A DNA stretch of 64,000 nt from Vombatus ursinus (GCF_900497805.2 NW_020954556.1:58093681-58157680), one strand, 5' to 3'; counted from the stretch's first letter, positions 1 through 10,506 are shown. Numbers and translations: made by a program. The notes: generated from the sequence alone by a model not told the origin.

Positions 1-457
1 TGCTATAAGAAATGATGTGTAGGATGATTTCAGAAAAACCTGGAATGACTTATATGAACTGATGCATAGTGAAGTGAACAGAACCAGGAGAACATTGTAA
101 ACCGTAACAGAAATATTGTTCGAAGAAGAAACTGTGAATGACTTAGCTATTCTTAGCAATACAATGATCTAATACAATCCCAAAGAACTAATGATGAGGC
201 ATGTTATCTGCCTCTAGAGAAGCAACTGATATTGATTGAATACAAACTAATATAAACTATTTTTTCACTCTTTCATTTTTTTTCTTTTATTTGAGTCTTC
301 TTGTACAAAGTGACTAATATGGAAAGGTTTTGCATAATTGCACATGTATAACCTTTATCTGATTGCTTACCATCCCAGGATGGGGGAGGGCAGAAAGGAA
401 GGGACGGATAGAATTTGGATCTCAAAAGTTTGAACAAAAATGTTTTTTTTTTAAACA
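1..457 (+). mobile_element. L1 LINE 3' end (end of ORF2 region and 3' UTR)
   Basis: It opens in the typical marsupial L1 stretch 'tgctataagaaatgatg', continues through 'acttatatgaactgatgca' and 'cagaaccaggagaacattg', and then has the 3' UTR with 'gcacatgtataacc', a G-rich 'gatgggggagggcag' block and a short T/A-rich end near 450. The window begins inside the element, so its 5' extent is unknown. The frame is decayed; this is not a gene. Part of the 3' UTR (258-421) recurs almost identically at 2970-3131. Confidence 0.85.
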
Positions 458-459
458 GC

Positions 460-545
460 ATATATATATGTGTATATACACACTTGTGTACATGTATCTA
501 TATCTATAAACATATATGTGTTTGTGTGTGTGTGTGTACATGTGT
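460..545. repeat. TA/TG-rich microsatellite
   Basis: Alternating 'catatatatatgtgtatatacac' type sequence ends in a short run of TG. It sits directly after the L1 3' end and may have grown from its tail. Confidence 0.75.
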
Positions 546-865
546 TGTGGAGGAGGGCTTAGCCTTTTATGTATTTTCCTTTGAGTGTTGAGGATACCAT
601 GAGGCCTTCACCACAAGCAAGGTTTTCTTTCATTTGGAGACAAGAAGCCCAAGATAGTGGCTGCTTTTGGTGTGAGTCTGGCTTCATCTACACAATGAAT
701 AAATAAAATAAATAACTCTATCTTCTCCCCCAAGAGAAGTATGGGGGAAAGCTTGTGGCTTGTGGGCAGTTGCAAGAAAGACCAATCCCAAACTTGCCCA
801 AATGATACTTGTCTGAGAGCCAGGAGGTGACTGGAATAATCCTAACAGTAAATAGTGGTATAAGA
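546..865. other. No recognisable feature
   Basis: About 320 bases with no repeat family I can name and no convincing coding frame. Confidence 0.4.
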
Positions 866-1050
866 GTACACTTGAGTTTTACAGTTTGCAAAGAGCTTCC
901 TTCATAGGGGCCCTATGAAGTAGGCAATAAAAATATTACTAAGCCAAGTTTATAGACGAGGATTAATAAAATAACGTTTGCCTGAGTGTCAGCTAGTGAG
1001 CAGCAGAGACTTCCAACTTCTGGGATTTTCCCACTGTGTTACACTGCCAG
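866..1050 (-). mobile_element. MIR-like CORE-SINE, antisense
   Basis: It reads 'acagtttgcaaagagctt', then a decayed 'gatgaggaaact' block, 'cagctagtgagcagcagag' and 'cccactgtgttacactgcca'. This is the reverse complement of a MIR/THER-like SINE with its head at the right end. It is heavily diverged. Confidence 0.75.
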
Positions 1051-1061
1051 GACTGTTAATG

Positions 1062-2225
1062 GCATTACAGAACGAGAGAATTTTGGAGTTGGAAGAGACC
1101 TCAGAGGCCGTCACGTACAACTCATATCCCAGAAGAGTTTATCTCTTCTACAACATACCTGACAAGCAGTCAGTCATCCAGGCTTGGCTAGAGGGCCTTG
1201 AATGAGAAAGTCGCTACCTCCCAAGGAAGGCCATTCTCTCATTGTTAGAAAGATTTTCCTCTTTGCTACTCCCACCTTGTCATAGGAGAACCACTTAGCA
1301 TGGCTGGAAGGACCCTGTCCTATATGCTAATTTTTCCCTAACAAGATAAGAAAATCATTAAAAAGACTTTATTGGTCTAGGGCAGTAGTGTCAAATTCAA
1401 ATAGACACAGGGCCGCTAATCCATAGTAAAGATATCTGTGGGCTTCGTATGACTTGGTTTTAAAATGTAACATTTATCCATGTACTATTGTATTTTTATT
1501 TACTTTGTTACATATTTCCCAATTACATTTTAATCTGGTTTGAGCTGCACTCTGGAGTGTTGTGGGCACATATTTGATGTCTGGTCTAGGAGACTAAGGC
1601 ATTAGCCACTGATGTAATTTCTCAGTTCCCTAGGACATAAAGAACTGAACACGAGTAACTGTGCTGGGGTGTTCTAGCTTGAAGGATGTTCTCCTGCCTT
1701 GCAACTTTCTGGATGGACCACCCTGGCAAATGTGGAGGTGAGGGAAGCCCAACTAGACAAATGTTGTATCTTTCCCTGCTATTGTCAATTGAGTTTCTTT
1801 GGTTAAACTTGTTAGATGATCCATGAAGGTCTCATTTCATTCCAATGTTGAGTCTGAAATGCTAGATAGGCCTTATTTGGAGGGGCTGGCCCAGAATACA
1901 CCCTTGTTCCCAGTTCTTTCCTCTAGGGTCAAACAGAACAAATCTAATCCAAATTCCATGTAAGAATCATGACTCCTATGAATCTTCTGATCTTGGGACC
2001 ATACATTCCTAGATTCTCCAACTGATCTTCATATGGTCCTTCCCTGCCTGGCTACCTTTCTCTATACATCCTCCAGCTAATCAATGTCCTTGCTCAAATG
2101 AGATACCAAGAATTCAGCACAGTACTCCAGGAGTGATCTGAAAAGGGCAGAGCACAGAGGAACTCTCAGCTCCTTATTCCTGGAAGCTCTGCCTCGTCTT
2201 AAACTGACTTCATGATTTCATCATG
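1062..2225 (-). mobile_element. L3/CR1-like LINE 3' part, antisense, in two pieces
   Basis: The right-hand piece (about 1905-2225) reads 'atcaatgtccttgctcaaa', 'gcacagtactccaggagtg' and 'gggcagagcacagaggaac', the antisense of the CR1/L3 3' coding end. The left-hand piece (about 1062-1290) has 'gttggaagagacctcaga' and 'ctacctcccaaggaaggcc', the antisense 3' end. They are separated by a hAT MITE (1383-1583) and about 320 bases of unassigned DNA (1584-1904). One old insertion split later is the simplest reading. There are no intact frames. Confidence 0.75.
1383..1583 (+). mobile_element. hAT-type non-autonomous DNA transposon (MITE)
   Basis: It starts 'cagtagtgtcaaattcaaat', has an internal 'cccaattacattttaatctgg' and 'gtttgagctgcactctgga', and ends 'tttgatgtctg', so the ends are imperfect inverted repeats. 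It is flanked by near-identical 8-mers, 'gtctaggg' at 1375-1382 and 'gtctagga' at 1584-1591, as expected for a hAT target duplication. It lies inside the L3 remnant. The family name is uncertain. Confidence 0.75.
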
Positions 2226-2282
2226 CAGTATCAAGCAAAAGATGAATGATCACCAGATGGATATTTTGGAGAGGGAATTCTT

Positions 2283-2360
2283 CTTCAGCTAAGGCTTGGA
2301 TTAGATGGCCTTTGAGGTCCATTTGAATTTGGAGATTTAATGATTCTTTGATTCCCAAAG
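2283..2360 (+). mobile_element. 3' tail of an L3-tailed SINE or L3
   Basis: It reads 'ttggattagatggcctttgaggtcc' style sequence followed by 'gattctttgattc', a common marsupial SINE/L3 3' tail. The head is absent. Confidence 0.5.
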
Positions 2361-2969
2361 CCCAGACCTCTCCTCAACTCTGTGCCCCACACTACATCTC
2401 TGAACCTCATGGAAAATATGCAGTGAATATTGTATAAGGGCCAGTCTTCTGCGTGGACAGACAGGGAATAGAGGTGACAATCACAATAGAGATGCAACAG
2501 GAAGCCTCACTATGGGCTAAAGCCAACTCAATTGCTCACTCATCACTATGATTGATTAGGAAAAAGCCATTTATTCCACAATTAGAGCTCAGAATCAACG
2601 TGCAAATACCTCTGGGAAAAAGAAAACAGTGGCTCCAAATCCTTAAGTCAGGTTTTACAAGGTTTGGAGGTGGGTAGGGTTACCAAGTTCCTGATGTTAT
2701 ATTGAGATATTATAGAGGGAGTACCGCTGGGTGGGGGGCAGGAAGCAAGGATACAGGAAATGGAGATTGAAGGAATGAACGTTTCTGACGTCACACTTTT
2801 GCTTGATCATAGTGTCATTTCTCCCATTGGTAAGTCTCCCCAGGCTTCATTGGGAAGCCAAAGATCAGGAATTTCACTGATGCTAATACTTCAATGTAAT
2901 TTAGAGAAGAGGGAAAGACCAGTTAGGACTCAACTAAGATTGTAAGAGCTCCAAACAGCAAGTGGGACA
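2361..2969. other. Unassigned DNA
   Basis: About 600 bases with no repeat family I can name. An exact 'tgacgtca' occurs at 2786-2793, but nothing around it looks like a promoter. The short open frame at 2760-2945 has no recognisable similarity. Confidence 0.4.
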
Positions 2970-3131
2970 TATTTTTTCACTCTTTCATTTTTTTCTTTTA
3001 TTCAAGTCTTCTTGTACAAAGTGACTAATATGGAAAGGTTTTGCAAATTGCACATGTATAACCTTTATCTGATTGCTTACCATCCCAGGATGGGGGAGGG
3101 CAGAAAGGAAGGGACGGATAGAATTTGGATC
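2970..3131 (+). mobile_element. Duplicated fragment of an L1 3' UTR
   Basis: These 162 bases match 258-421 with about two substitutions and two single-base indels (about 98%). The copy lacks both the upstream L1 sequence and the L1 3' terminus, so it is not a normal retrotransposed copy, which would carry the 3' end. It was probably copied from the neighbouring L1. Confidence 0.85.
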
Positions 3132-3197
3132 CCATGATGACTGGTCCTGAGGCAGGTTTTCTAGGGGCCATTGCCTTTCCTTACTTTTCATCCAGGA

Positions 3198-3262
3198 AAA
3201 TACAATTCAACATTTATTAAGATCCTACATGGTCCAAGCACTGTACTAGATGCTGGGGATTT
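3198..3262 (-). mobile_element. L2 3' tail fragment, antisense
   Basis: It contains 'aacatttattaagatccta', 'ccaagcactgtactagatg' and 'ctgggga', the antisense of the L2 3' UTR end. Confidence 0.65.
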
Positions 3263-3267
3263 TTTTT

Positions 3268-3505
3268 TAATAGGGCCTGAGATTTCATTGGTATAGGGAA
3301 CACCCAGGGAGAAACCTTCTTTACCCATGCAGATGAGCCCCTTTTCTGCAACTTATACTCTTAAATTTATTTGTGTGTGTGTGTGTGTGGTGGGGGTATG
3401 ACACTGGGAGCTTAAATGACTTGTCCAGAGTCACACAGCCAGTATATGGAAGGACCTGAACCTAGGTCTTCTCAACTCTGAAGCCAGCTGTCTATGCACT
3501 TCATG
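3268..3505 (-). mobile_element. tRNA-head SINE with 'accaatgaaatc' tail, antisense
   Basis: The left part reads 'gatttcattggtataggga' and 'atgcagatgagccccttt'; the right part reads 'gacttgtccagagtcacac' and 'gaacctaggtcttct', the antisense of a tRNA-derived head. A TG run (3368-3389) interrupts it. The same tail appears at 22195-22405 (antisense) and 52115-52330 (sense), so this is a real SINE type distinct from the RTE-tailed ones. Confidence 0.7.
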
Positions 3506-3544
3506 TTATTGATTAGTAACAAGGGTGGAGAACCTCTTCACCTA

Positions 3545-4461
3545 GATATTGTCTTCTCTCTAGGTTTTTGTGACATTGCTCTCTCCTGATTCACATCTTA
3601 TCTGTCTTATCTATCTTATCTATTCCTTAGCTGGATCTAATATTCACTAAAGATTATGTCCCTGGCACTCTTCTTTTTTTCTATACTATTTCACTTGGTG
3701 ATCTCATTAGCTACCATGAGTTCAATTATCATCTCAATGCAGATGATTCTCACATTTGTTTATTCAGTCCTAATCTCTCCCCAAGTCCAGTCTCACATCT
3801 CCAAATGTCTATGGGACATCTCAAACTGGATATCCTATAGACATTTTAAACTCAACCCATCCAAAACTGAATTCTATATTTTCACCAAAACCCTCCTCTC
3901 TTCCTAACTTCCCTATTACTGTTGAAGGCATCACCATCCTCCCAGTCACCCACACTTGTAACCCAGGTGTCATCCTCAACTCCTTGCTCTCTTACTCCAC
4001 CCCACATCCAATCTGTTGCCAGATGTTACCATTATAATATCTCTCATATACACTCCCTCTCTCCTCTCACACTACCATCACTCTGATGTCATCACATCAT
4101 ACTTGGACTATTACAATAGGCTTCTGGTTGGCCTCTTTGCCTTAAGTCTTTCTCTACCCCAGTCCATTCTCCTCTCAGCTATCAAAGTGAGCTTCCTACA
4201 GGACAAGTGTGACCCCACTGCTTGTCACTTGCACCCCACTATCCTGCACTGTCATCCCACTACTCAATACAATTTGGTGACCGCCTGTTACTGTTGGGAT
4301 CAAATATAAAATCCTCTGTTCGGTACTTGAAGCAATTCACAACTTGGCCCCTTTCTACTAGTCTTCACCTCCCATTCTTCCTCCTCCTCCTTCTTGCCTT
4401 CTCCACTTCTTCCTCCTTTTATAATGCTTCCACACATTTTATTGCCCAGATATATTTAAAA
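3545..4461 (+). mobile_element. L2 (CR1 clade) ORF2 fragment, reverse transcriptase region
   Basis: Conceptual pieces match the L2 reverse transcriptase. 'YHLNADDSH' (NADD codons at 3736-3747) corresponds to the catalytic YADD box, followed by 'ISNWISYRHFKLNPSKTEF' and later 'SYLDYYNRLLVGL' (about 4100-4140). The frame is broken many times. L2 sequence stops at about 4461 and resumes at about 5196, on the far side of a 734-base insertion. Confidence 0.9.
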
Positions 4462-5195
4462 AGTCCAATCCTTTAAAGTAGTATGGCAATAGACAATACA
4501 TCTGTAAACAGAATATTGCTTAAAAAAAGGTTTAAATTGTCATATAAAATGCCAATGATTATAGATACATGAAATCATTACATTTTAAAGCATCTTAACA
4601 TAATAATATATAACTATGTACATACAAAACATACACAAATATCCATGTAAAACATGAAAGAGTTCATTTCAAACCACTCTAGACATAATATATATAGAGA
4701 GAGTTTGCTTTGTTAAATGTCTCCATCATACATTCAAGTGCAGGCAAAACTTCCAATGACAGTTACACTTAAGACAAAATTAAACATTTATAGTAATCAG
4801 TGTTCTAAAACTGCTTCTTCTTATGTTTATAGAAGGACATGCTCATTCTGGTACTTAGGTTTCCATCGTAAATATCTATACATTCGTTTATTTACAGACT
4901 CAGAAGCTTCTAATACTCAAATATATGCCCAAAGCTTTCATATGCTTTTAAATAAATGGCATTTTGGGTCTTTGGGGAATAGTGAGGATAGGAAAGTCAG
5001 AACAAACAACTCAGATAACCTTTCCTAAAACCATTAAATAGGATTGAGTTTATTACACTTTGTACCTTAGACATGAACATTTATGATATACTAACTTGAC
5101 TGAGAAAATTTCACTTAGCACACTTAAGGGAAGCCATATTTATGCTTTCCAATCTTCTTAAATGGCATTCTCCTCTAATTATTCTACAGTCCAAT
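4462..5195. other. Unidentified insertion inside L2, flanked by an 8-bp repeat
   Basis: L2 protein similarity breaks off at about 4461 and continues at about 5196. The 8-mer 'agtccaat' is present at both edges (4462-4469 and 5188-5195), as for a transposon with an 8-bp target duplication. The insert is A/T-rich, has no poly(A) or poly(T) end and no obvious terminal inverted repeat, and I recognise no family. An open frame at 4717-5028 has no recognisable product. Confidence 0.45.
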
Positions 5196-5590
5196 GACAG
5201 TGGCTTTCTTGCTTCTGTTTGGGCAGGAGACTCCATCGCCTGACTGCATCACCTGACTCCTATGCCCCATCACAGGTTGGCCCCCAGTACCAGAATGCTC
5301 TGCTTCCTTCTCTTGCCCTCCTGACTGCTCTGGCTTCCTTTGAGACCCTACTCAAACCCCATCTCCTGCAAGAAGCCTTTCCTATCCCCTTTGCCAGTGT
5401 TCCCCTTCTGAGATTACCCATCCCGTTTACATTGTATTTATCTTCAGTGTACACAGTTGCTTGCATGTTGTTTCCTCCATAAGAATGTGTACTCTTTGGA
5501 GACAGGACATGTTTTTTTTTTTGCCTTTCTTTTCTCCCCAACCTTTAGTAAAATGCCTGGTACATAGTAAATGCTGATGCTTGTTGACTG
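5196..5590 (+). mobile_element. L2 3' end (C-terminus of ORF2 and 3' UTR)
   Basis: It continues the element at 3545-4461: 'cccatctcctgcaagaagcc', 'gtactctttggagacagga', 'tggtacatagtaaatgctg' and the terminal 'cttgttgactg'. The antisense L2 at 5592 begins immediately after it, tail to tail. Confidence 0.85.
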
Positions 5591-6477
5591 TTGATCAATT
5601 GCTTTCTAGGTCCTGGGGGTACAACAACAAATATGGACCAGTCCCCGCTTTCAAGGAGCTTATAATCTACAAGGCAAAACAAAATGAACATATGTGAGTA
5701 GGTATAAATACAAAATAATTTCAGAGCTGGGTACGCAATAACTTTTGAGATGGAGATCAGGAGAGCTTTCACATAAGAGTTGGCACTTAAGAAAATAGGA
5801 ATTCTGAAAGGCAGAGGTTAAGAGGGAATGTGCTTCGGGCACAGAGGACAGCCTATGCAAAGAAAGGGAGAAGGGACATGGGATTTCATGTGTGAGGAAT
5901 GGGAAGTGGGCTGGACCTTACAACATTTGAGATCTAGAAAGATAGAATAGAGCTGAGTTGTAAAGGGCTTTAAATATCAAACAGGAGAGGGTTTTTTATT
6001 TTTATTTTTTACCCCAGATGTGATAGGAAGGTGCTGGAGCTTTAGTAAAATCACTTTGGTAGCTGAGTGGAAGATGAATTGGGAGAGGGGCAAGGTTTGA
6101 AATTGAAATATGAATTATCGGGCCATTGAAATAGTTGAGGCAGGATTTGATGACTTCCTGAACAAGGATCATAACTGTACAGGTAGAGAGAAGGGGACAC
6201 ATGTGAGAGATATTATAGGGGTGGCATCAACAAGATTTACTTGGCAACTATGTGGCAGGGTAGAGAGAGGAATATGGTGTTGAGGAGAATGAAGAGTGGA
6301 AGATGATTCCAAGATTGGGAACCTAGAAAAAAAGCAAAGACGATAGTGCCTGTGACAGAAATAAGGTAATTAGGGAGAGGGTGATCAATGACTCGTGTCA
6401 AATGCCACAGAAAGCTCAAGAAGGGTGAGAACTGAGGAAAGACCACTGATTTATCAATTCAGAAATCATTGGCAATT

Positions 6478-6965
6478 TCCTTTAAGTACCAACTAAAATG
6501 CCATCAATTCAGCTAGGTGGCACAGTAGATAGAGCTCAGGAACTGGAGTTAAGAAGACTCCAGTTCAAATTTGACCTCAGATACTTATTAGCTGTATGAC
6601 TCTGGGCAAGTCACTTAGCCCTATTTACCTCAGTTTCCTTATCTGTAAAATGACCTGGAGAAGGAAACGGCAAGCTACTCCAATATCTTTGCCAAGAAAA
6701 CCCCAAATGGATCATAAAAAGTTAGACATGCCTAAAAAAAGACTGAATAACAACAACCTTACCCAACCTTTCTTAATTCTAGTGTCTTCCTCTATTAATT
6801 ATTTCCTATTTCTCCTGTATATAGCTTACTTTGTATATATTTGTTTGCATGTTGTCTTCCATGTTAGACTGTAAGCTCCTGAGGGCAGGGACTTTTACCT
6901 CTCTTTGTGTCTCCAGAACTTAGTACAGTGCCTGGCACATAGTAGGTGCTCTATTTGTTGATTGA
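6478..6965 (+). mobile_element. L2 3' UTR inserted in antisense L2, itself split by a SINE
   Basis: The pieces 6478-6503 ('taagtaccaactaaaatgcc') and 6757-6965 ('gtaagctcctgagggcaggg', 'agtgcctggcacatagtag') are one L2 3' end in sense orientation. A SINE occupies 6504-6756. The outer L2 is antisense. Confidence 0.8.
6504..6756 (+). mobile_element. SINE, tRNA head and RTE-type tail
   Basis: Head 'cagctaggtggcacagtag' with an internal B-box-like 'agttcaaattt'; middle 'gtatgactctgggcaagtc'; tail 'ccaagaaaaccccaaatgg' and 'agactgaataacaacaac'. It is about 250 bases and full length. Confidence 0.9.
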
Positions 6966-7058
6966 GAACAGTTTCAGTTAGTTGATGAGGTTGGGAGCCA
7001 GATTGTAAGGAGTCGAGTAGTGAATGGGAGAAGTAGAACAGCAGAAATGGCGATGCAA

Positions 7059-7509
7059 AAGGAAACAAGCTTTTTGCTGTTTCATCAAGGGTCTCACCAT
7101 GTTTGTTATATGGAGTTTATCTCTTAACTTAGATTTAAATTAATCTGGAAGCATAAGGCAGTTCCCTTACTGCCAAAATATCATGGATGTTTTCTACCCA
7201 TTTTGACAACTTCACTCACATATCCTCTCCCCCAGTTAATCTAGTAAGTTATACAGGGAAAATATGAAGTGGGAACAAGCTCATCTTGCCCTGCGTAAAC
7301 TAGAAGCTAACCTCACTCTTCCTGATTGTATTTTGCTGATGTGTTCACTCCAACGGTATTTAATAACTACTTTTTCATTCTTTGCTTTTCACTGTTGCTT
7401 ATTCATTAATTTCTCCCTTTCCAAAAATAGCTGAAGGACATCTGCCATATGTAGGCAGGTTTTGCCTTATAAGGAGGCAAGATAGGTAGCCGTCAATAGC
7501 TTCCCCATT
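7059..7509. other. No recognisable feature
   Basis: About 450 bases without a repeat or coding frame that I can support. Confidence 0.4.
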
Positions 7510-7511
7510 GA

Positions 7512-7605
7512 GCTCCCATTTCCCCATCTTTAAAATGAGTGCTTTGGATTAGATGACCTCTAAGTTCCTTCTAGCCCTAAACTTATGATTCTAAGATCTC
7601 TCAGA
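7512..7605 (+). mobile_element. SINE 3' tail fragment (L3-like tail)
   Basis: It reads 'cccatctttaaaatgagtg' followed by 'ggattagatgacctctaag' and 'ttatgattct'. This is the 3' half of an L3-tailed SINE with no head. Confidence 0.65.
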
Positions 7606-7621
7606 TTCTATGACAACCTGA

Positions 7622-7825
7622 TACAGTGGGAGGCATCACAGTAAAATGGAAAGAGAATTGGCTTTGAAGTCAAAGGAACTGGTCTCCAATTCTGCCTCTG
7701 ACACTACTTGTGTGACATTGGGCAAATTGCTCAACCTCCCTGGGCCTCAGTTTCCTCATCCATAAAATGAGAGGATTGGATAAAGATGGCTTTGGAGGTC
7801 CTTTCTGGCTCTGAATATAGCCAGG
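7622..7825 (+). mobile_element. SINE with L3-like tail
   Basis: Head-to-core 'gaattggctttgaagtcaaag', 'tgtgtgacattgggcaaat', 'ctcagtttcctcatccata', then tail 'tggctttggaggtcctttc'. It is nearly full length. Confidence 0.8.
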
Positions 7826-8365
7826 TCGCATGCATATTAACCAAAGCATAAGCACAGCCTGGTGATGAAAAATGAAAGCTACGAGCTTGGACTTAACCAG
7901 GGTTGTTTGGAGGGTGAAACGATTCTTTTCTTGACATTGCAAACCTTTAATCATTAATTAATATAATATAAATAATTTTATAACTGTAATGAATAGGTTT
8001 GGATATCTGGCAAGTTTTGGAGGATTAGAGTAGAATGTGAAAGTTTCCAGCTCTTCTCCTTTCTTTCCCACCATTGGAATTTCATCCCTCAGGGGAGAGT
8101 GCCACTCTTTCAAGACCCACACTTTTCTCCTCCCACTAAAGGGCACCCAGTGGGCATGACTTAGTCTCTGACTGAGGGCATGACTCGGCCCATTCCTCTA
8201 CTCTACCCCTCACTTTGGCGGGTGGAGGTTTATTGAGATGCCAATGCTTTAAGTCACTTGAATGTTGTTTACCAATGATTTCATTAGCTTCAAAGTGCAT
8301 GATCCTAAGTTAAGTAGTTCATCTATCTTTGCATTTAGGATCTTGTAAGAGTTATTGATAACTAG
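7826..8365. other. No recognisable feature
   Basis: About 540 bases of apparently unique DNA. The short frames here have no recognisable product. Confidence 0.4.
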
Positions 8366-8617
8366 TTAGATGACACAATGGTTAGAATGCTAGACCTGGA
8401 GCTAGAAAGACCTGAGTTAAAAGTTGGCCTTAAATACTTGCTAATTTTTGTTCTTGGGCAAGTCACTTAATCTCTTCCTATCTCAGTTTTCTCTTCCGTA
8501 AAATGATGATAATAATAGTATCTCCTTCCAGGGTAGTTGTGAGAATCAAGTGAGAAAATATTTGCAAAGCATTTTGAAAATGTTAAAGTGCTATATAAAT
8601 GCTAGTTGTTACTGTTA
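8366..8617 (+). mobile_element. CORE-SINE (MIR-like) with 'tataaatgctag' tail
   Basis: Head 'gttagatgacacaatggtta', core 'cagttttctcttccgtaaa', 'agggtagttgtgagaatca', tail 'aagtgctatataaatgctag'. It is full length but diverged. Confidence 0.8.
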
Positions 8618-8910
8618 AAAATAAGACCACAAGATTATCACTTCAAGCAGCTAAGCCCCCAGCTAGAGAAAGACAAAAATTTAAACCTCTGATCTAGTTA
8701 TGTGTATACCAAGCTAGCCACTGATGTTCTCCATGTACTTTTCCCCTTCCATGTGAAACTGCAAACATGAATAGTAGGTTTCTTATGATCAGTCATTGTG
8801 TTTAGGTGTCAAAAGTTAGGAAGTAGAAAGAGCTTTTAAAAATACAGAAAATCATATGGAACATGCACCAAGGAAAGGAGGCAAATCTTTACTTTTCTAT
8901 GTGACAATGC
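8618..8910. other. No recognisable feature
   Basis: About 290 bases between a SINE and the L1 5' truncation point, with nothing I can assign. Confidence 0.4.
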
Positions 8911-10500
8911 TACCAAAGTTAATCTACAGTTTTAATGCTATACCAATCAAATGATCAAAGAGATAACTCAAAAAAGTTTGAGGAAAGGAACTCAATAAAC
9001 TAACTGCAAAATTCATTTGGAAAAATAAAAGACCTAGGATATTAAGGGAAAGAAGAAAATAGACAAGGACAAAGGGGGAATAGCACTTCTGAAACGCAAA
9101 CTGTATTATAAAGCAGCAATCATCAAAGCCATCTGGTACTGTTTAAAAAAAGAGAGAGGTAGATCAATAGAATGGACTGGACAAGAGAGAATCAGAAACA
9201 ATGGAACCAAATAACCTAATGTTCTAGAAATCAGAAAACATAAATTCCTTTGGAAAGAATGTTGTATTTAATAAAAACTGCTGTGAAAACAGAAAAGCAG
9301 TCTGGCAGAAATTAGGGTTAGACCAACCCCTTACAGCCTACTTCACAATACATTCACGATGGATATGTGACCTCAATATTGAAAATCATAATACAAAACA
9401 ATTAGAAGAGAATTAGGTCATGTGCCTTTCAAGGCTGAAGGTAGGAAATGTATTCTTAACTAAACAAGGGATGGAGACAATCATAAAAGACAAAATAGGT
9501 AACTTTCATTACATGAAACTGAAAAGCTTCTGCATAGACATAATGCATCTAGTATAAGAAGGGAAAGGGTCAAATGGGAAAACAATTCTTTGTATTAAAC
9601 TTATCTGACAAGGATTTGGCATATATGTATACATAAGCAATTAACAGAGTATAAATATAAATGCACATATATACACACATATACATATGTGTGTATATAA
9701 AAATACCATTCCCTAATAGATAAGTGGATAAGGATATAAATAAATTGTTTTCCAAAGAAAAATTGCCAAGTACGAAAGAGTGTTACAAATCACTAATAAG
9801 AGAAATGTAAATCAAAACAACCCTGAGGCTTCACCTCACCCTCTGTAAATTGATAAAGATGACAAAAGATGGGCATAGTCAGTGGTGGAGTAGTTGTGGG
9901 AAAGTAATTAGCACATTCTTGGCGGAGCTGTGAATTAGTACAGTCATTTAGGAAAGCAATTTAGAATTATGCAATCAAAGTGACTAAAATGTCCAGACTT
10001 TTTGACCCAGAGATACCAACAACAATCCTATAACCCAAGGAGGCCATTAATAAGAAGAAAGTTCCCACATATAACAAAATTTTTATAGCAGAACTTTTTG
10101 TGATAGCAAAGAATTGGAAAAAAGTAATGTCCATCAATTGGGCAATGGCTAAAAAATTGTGGTTCATGAATATAATGGAATATTTCTGTGCTGTAAGAAA
10201 TTATATATGAGATGAATACAGAGAAGTATGGAAAGATTTACATGAACTGATGTAGAGCAAAGTAAGCAGAGCCAGGAAAACAATGTACATAATGACTACA
10301 AACATAATTGAATGTAAACAATGTGAACAAAAAGAACAATTATAAAAATATAAAATGGATATAACAAAATTACAGAAGGCAAGCCTTGAAAGAAAAAACA
10401 TGAGAAATTACTCCCACCACACTCCTTTGCAGAGATGGGAGGCCCACAACCATCATACATAGTACATATTTTCAAACTTTTTAATGTTTTGAATCAGTTG
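8911..10500 (+). mobile_element. 5'-truncated L1: C-terminal ORF2 and part of the 3' UTR
   Basis: Codons 9071-9139 read 'KGGIALLKRKLYYKAAIIKA' and then IWY, the conserved region after the L1 reverse transcriptase. Further on come 'gaaatgtaaatcaaaacaa', 'cattcttggcggagctgtg', 'gcagaactttttgtgatag' and 'aattgggcaatggctaaaa', all typical marsupial L1 ORF2 3' sequence, then the 3' UTR. Stops and shifts are frequent and a TA/CA microsatellite (about 9650-9700) lies inside. The 3' terminus is replaced by the TTC tract at 10507. Confidence 0.9.
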
Positions 10501-10506
10501 TGCTGA

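Larger units (their letters stand above)
5592..7058 (-). mobile_element. L2, antisense, interrupted by a second L2
   Basis: Its 3' tail starts at about 5592 ('gctttcaaggagcttataatc'). The body follows with 'aaagggctttaaatatcaaa', 'tttagtaaaatcactttgg' and 'gtgtcaaatgccacagaaa'. The body stops at about 6477 and resumes at about 6966 ('cagtttcagttagttgatg', 'agccagattgtaaggagt') beyond the inserted L2 3' end. There are no intact frames. Confidence 0.85.

Noticed and set aside
2786-2793. Perfect CRE palindrome TGACGTCA
   Set aside because: An isolated 8-mer with no promoter features; another 'tgacgtca' at about 38836 lies inside a SINE.
6504-6600. tRNA-like A and B box sequences in many SINE heads
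   Set aside because: These are tRNA-derived SINE heads, not tRNA genes; they lack a full cloverleaf and a mature 3' end.
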